This document shows, piece after piece, positions 5,834 to 6,345 of a stretch of 6,345 nucleotides of DNA; position 1 is the first letter of the stretch; each line of letters begins with the position of its first letter. The notes beneath the pieces were generated by a model. It was not told the DNA's origin, did no database searches, and saw only the letters and a program-made list of their open reading frames with translations. A program made the translations under genes and the position numbers. This DNA is from Clostridia bacterium. GTDB lineage: Bacteria; Bacillota; Clostridia; Christensenellales; Borkfalkiaceae. The stretch lies in the NCBI GenBank assembly GCA_017452305.1, contig JAFTMQ010000036.1, positions 1-6,345 of the forward strand, given 5' to 3'.

Positions 5834-5875
5834 CCGTCCAAACCGTAAAAACGGCGGAGATACGAGCAAGACGCG
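5834..5875 (+). repeat. 42-base direct repeat, copy 2
   Basis: Second copy of the repeat at 5741-5782 with one substitution. Identity ends sharply at 5875, where AAAGGCGCGG follows, while copy 1 is followed by TTCCGTCAGC. Confidence 0.95.
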
Positions 5876-5950
5876 AAAGGCGCGGATTTCCCGACGGGAG
5901 CGTACAAGTAGTACGTGAGCAAGGGAAAACGTAAGCCTGACAAAGTATTG

Positions 5951-5972
5951 CGACGTATATACGTCGTTTTTT
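5951..5972 (+). terminator. Palindrome with T-run, candidate plus-strand terminator
   Basis: CGACGTATATACGTCG (5951-5966) is a perfect 16-base palindrome, giving a six-pair stem with a four-base loop, followed directly by TTTTTT (5967-5972). No T-run lies on the minus-strand side, so it works, if at all, for a plus-strand transcript coming out of the repeat array. The T-run overlaps the suf stop codon (5971-5973). Confidence 0.5.
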
Positions 5973-6345
5973 AATGAAGGAAGCCTTTAATAATCTGCTC
6001 CTCCGCCTCCTGTTCCGTCATGCCTAACGTCATAAGCTTGATGAGCTGTTCGCCGGCGATTTTGCCGATTGCCGCTTCGTGAATGAGCTCGGCATCGACG
6101 TTGTTCGCCGTCAAGCAAGGCGCGGCGGTGACGGACGCATTGTCCATAATGATAGCGTCGCATTCGGTATGACCGTGGCAAGCCGCGTTGCCGTTCATTG
6201 TCGAAACGAAATTTTGGCGGGAATTGTCCGCCGCAACCGAACGGGAAACAACGTCCGCGCGACAGCCCACACCGTTCATATCAATGACAAAATCGGTGTC
6301 CGCCGACTGCTCGCCATGCGTGTATAATTTTTCTTTTACAATAAA
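5971..6345 (-). CDS. SufB/SufD-type Fe-S cluster assembly scaffold, C-terminal fragment
   Basis: The last 124 residues of a gene that enters from the right edge and so is partial only because of the window. SufB and SufD form, with the ATPase SufC, the cytosolic scaffold on which iron-sulfur clusters are built. The visible part begins within the beta-helix core (FIVKEKLYTHG; then DTDFVIDMNGVGCRADVVSR, about 17-35) and ends in the family's C-terminal helical region: TECDAIIMDN (60-69), ELIHEAAIGKI (86-96), LIKLMTLGMTEQEAEEQIIK (101-120) and GF at 121-122. The Cys in ECDA (residue 62) and the HE pair (89-90) sit where SufB-type proteins keep the cysteine and glutamate tied to cluster assembly, which leans towards SufB rather than SufD; many anaerobic Firmicutes have a single short SufB/D-like protein, so I give no symbol. 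Partner genes are expected beyond the right edge. Confidence 0.88.
   Translation of the reverse strand, partial: FIVKEKLYTHGEQSADTDFVIDMNGVGCRADVVSRSVAADNSRQNFVSTMNGNAACHGHTECDAIIMDNASVTAAPCLTANNVDAELIHEAAIGKIAGEQLIKLMTLGMTEQEAEEQIIKGFLH

Larger units (their letters stand above)
5741..5966. other. GC-rich modular repeat array filling the suf-apeA intergenic gap
   Basis: This is most of a 301-base stretch without a gene (5670-5970). Four degenerate modules begin with CCGTC or CCGAC at 5741, 5785, 5834 and 5891; each has a GGAG-like element followed by AGCAAG (5772-5777, 5815-5820, 5865-5870, 5918-5923). Modules 1 and 3 are nearly identical. Inverted pairs include CGGAGC/GCTCCG (5797-5802 with 5823-5828) and CGTAC/GTACG (5901-5905 with 5911-5915). 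Frames on both strands are short; the best plus frame is interrupted by TAA at 5753 and 5846 and TAG at 5909, so coding is unlikely. The section is far richer in G+C than the other spacers. It may be a structured RNA, an interspersed repeat element or a REP-like cluster. The remaining part (5670-5740) holds only the apeA ribosome binding site and A/T-rich sequence. Confidence 0.7.

Noticed and set aside
5741..5875. A two-repeat CRISPR array
   Set aside because: The two 42-base copies are separated by 51 bases that themselves contain related module sequence, not an unrelated spacer, and there are no cas genes or further copies.
5741..5974. Plus-strand peptides repeated in the array (for example KRRRYEQDA twice) as a decayed gene
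   Set aside because: The frame has stops at 5753, 5846 and 5909, no start codon with a ribosome binding site, and the repeat of the peptide simply follows from the DNA repeat being 93 bases (31 codons) apart.

Overview
The window looks like chromosomal housekeeping DNA of a low-to-medium GC Firmicute, probably a gut-type Clostridia (Christensenellales-like lineages come to mind; this is an inference from gene content, not a match). Supporting signs are strong AGGAGG-type ribosome binding sites, near-consensus sigma-A promoters with 17-base spacers, A/T-rich spacers between genes, compact intrinsic terminators with T-runs, and families common in anaerobic Firmicutes (HI0933-like flavoprotein, DUF378, DUF1508/YegP repeats, paired M18 aminopeptidases, SufB/SufD).

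Layout from left to right. Bases 1-260 (minus) are the N-terminus of an HI0933/BaiN-like FAD oxidoreductase that runs off the left edge. It is divergent from a plus-strand gene (444-1835) for a membrane-anchored protein with six 12-residue Pro/Glu/Val/Ala repeats and four DUF1508-type repeats; each of the two has its own good promoter. A bidirectional terminator (about 1848-1885) separates this gene from a convergent minus-strand pair: a small DUF378 membrane protein (1909-2139), preceded by a terminator and then a MarR-type regulator (2233-2715). The MarR gene is divergent from an M18 aminopeptidase of the ApeB/DNPEP type (2939-4222, start corrected to the second ATG). A second, distantly related M18 aminopeptidase of the ApeA type (4293-5669, minus) converges on it across a shared hairpin terminator. 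The last gene, entering from the right edge on the minus strand (5971-6345), is the C-terminal part of a SufB/SufD scaffold for iron-sulfur cluster assembly.

Functionally this is a mosaic of single-gene units rather than one pathway: peptide breakdown (two M18 enzymes), redox/flavin chemistry, Fe-S assembly, a transcription regulator and two envelope proteins of unknown role. All six intact or partial enzyme/regulator genes keep the family motifs I can check, and I see no frameshift, transposase, CRISPR array, tRNA or rRNA.

The part that ordinary annotation does not explain is the 301-base gap between the suf gene and apeA (5670-5970). Unlike the other spacers it is GC-rich, and it holds four degenerate modules, each beginning CCGTC/CCGAC and containing AGCAAG, including a 42-base direct repeat with one mismatch. 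The array ends in a perfect 16-base palindrome followed by six T residues, oriented as a plus-strand terminator. It has no convincing ORF. It is the best candidate here for an undescribed element (structured RNA or interspersed repeat), but nothing in the window proves a function.
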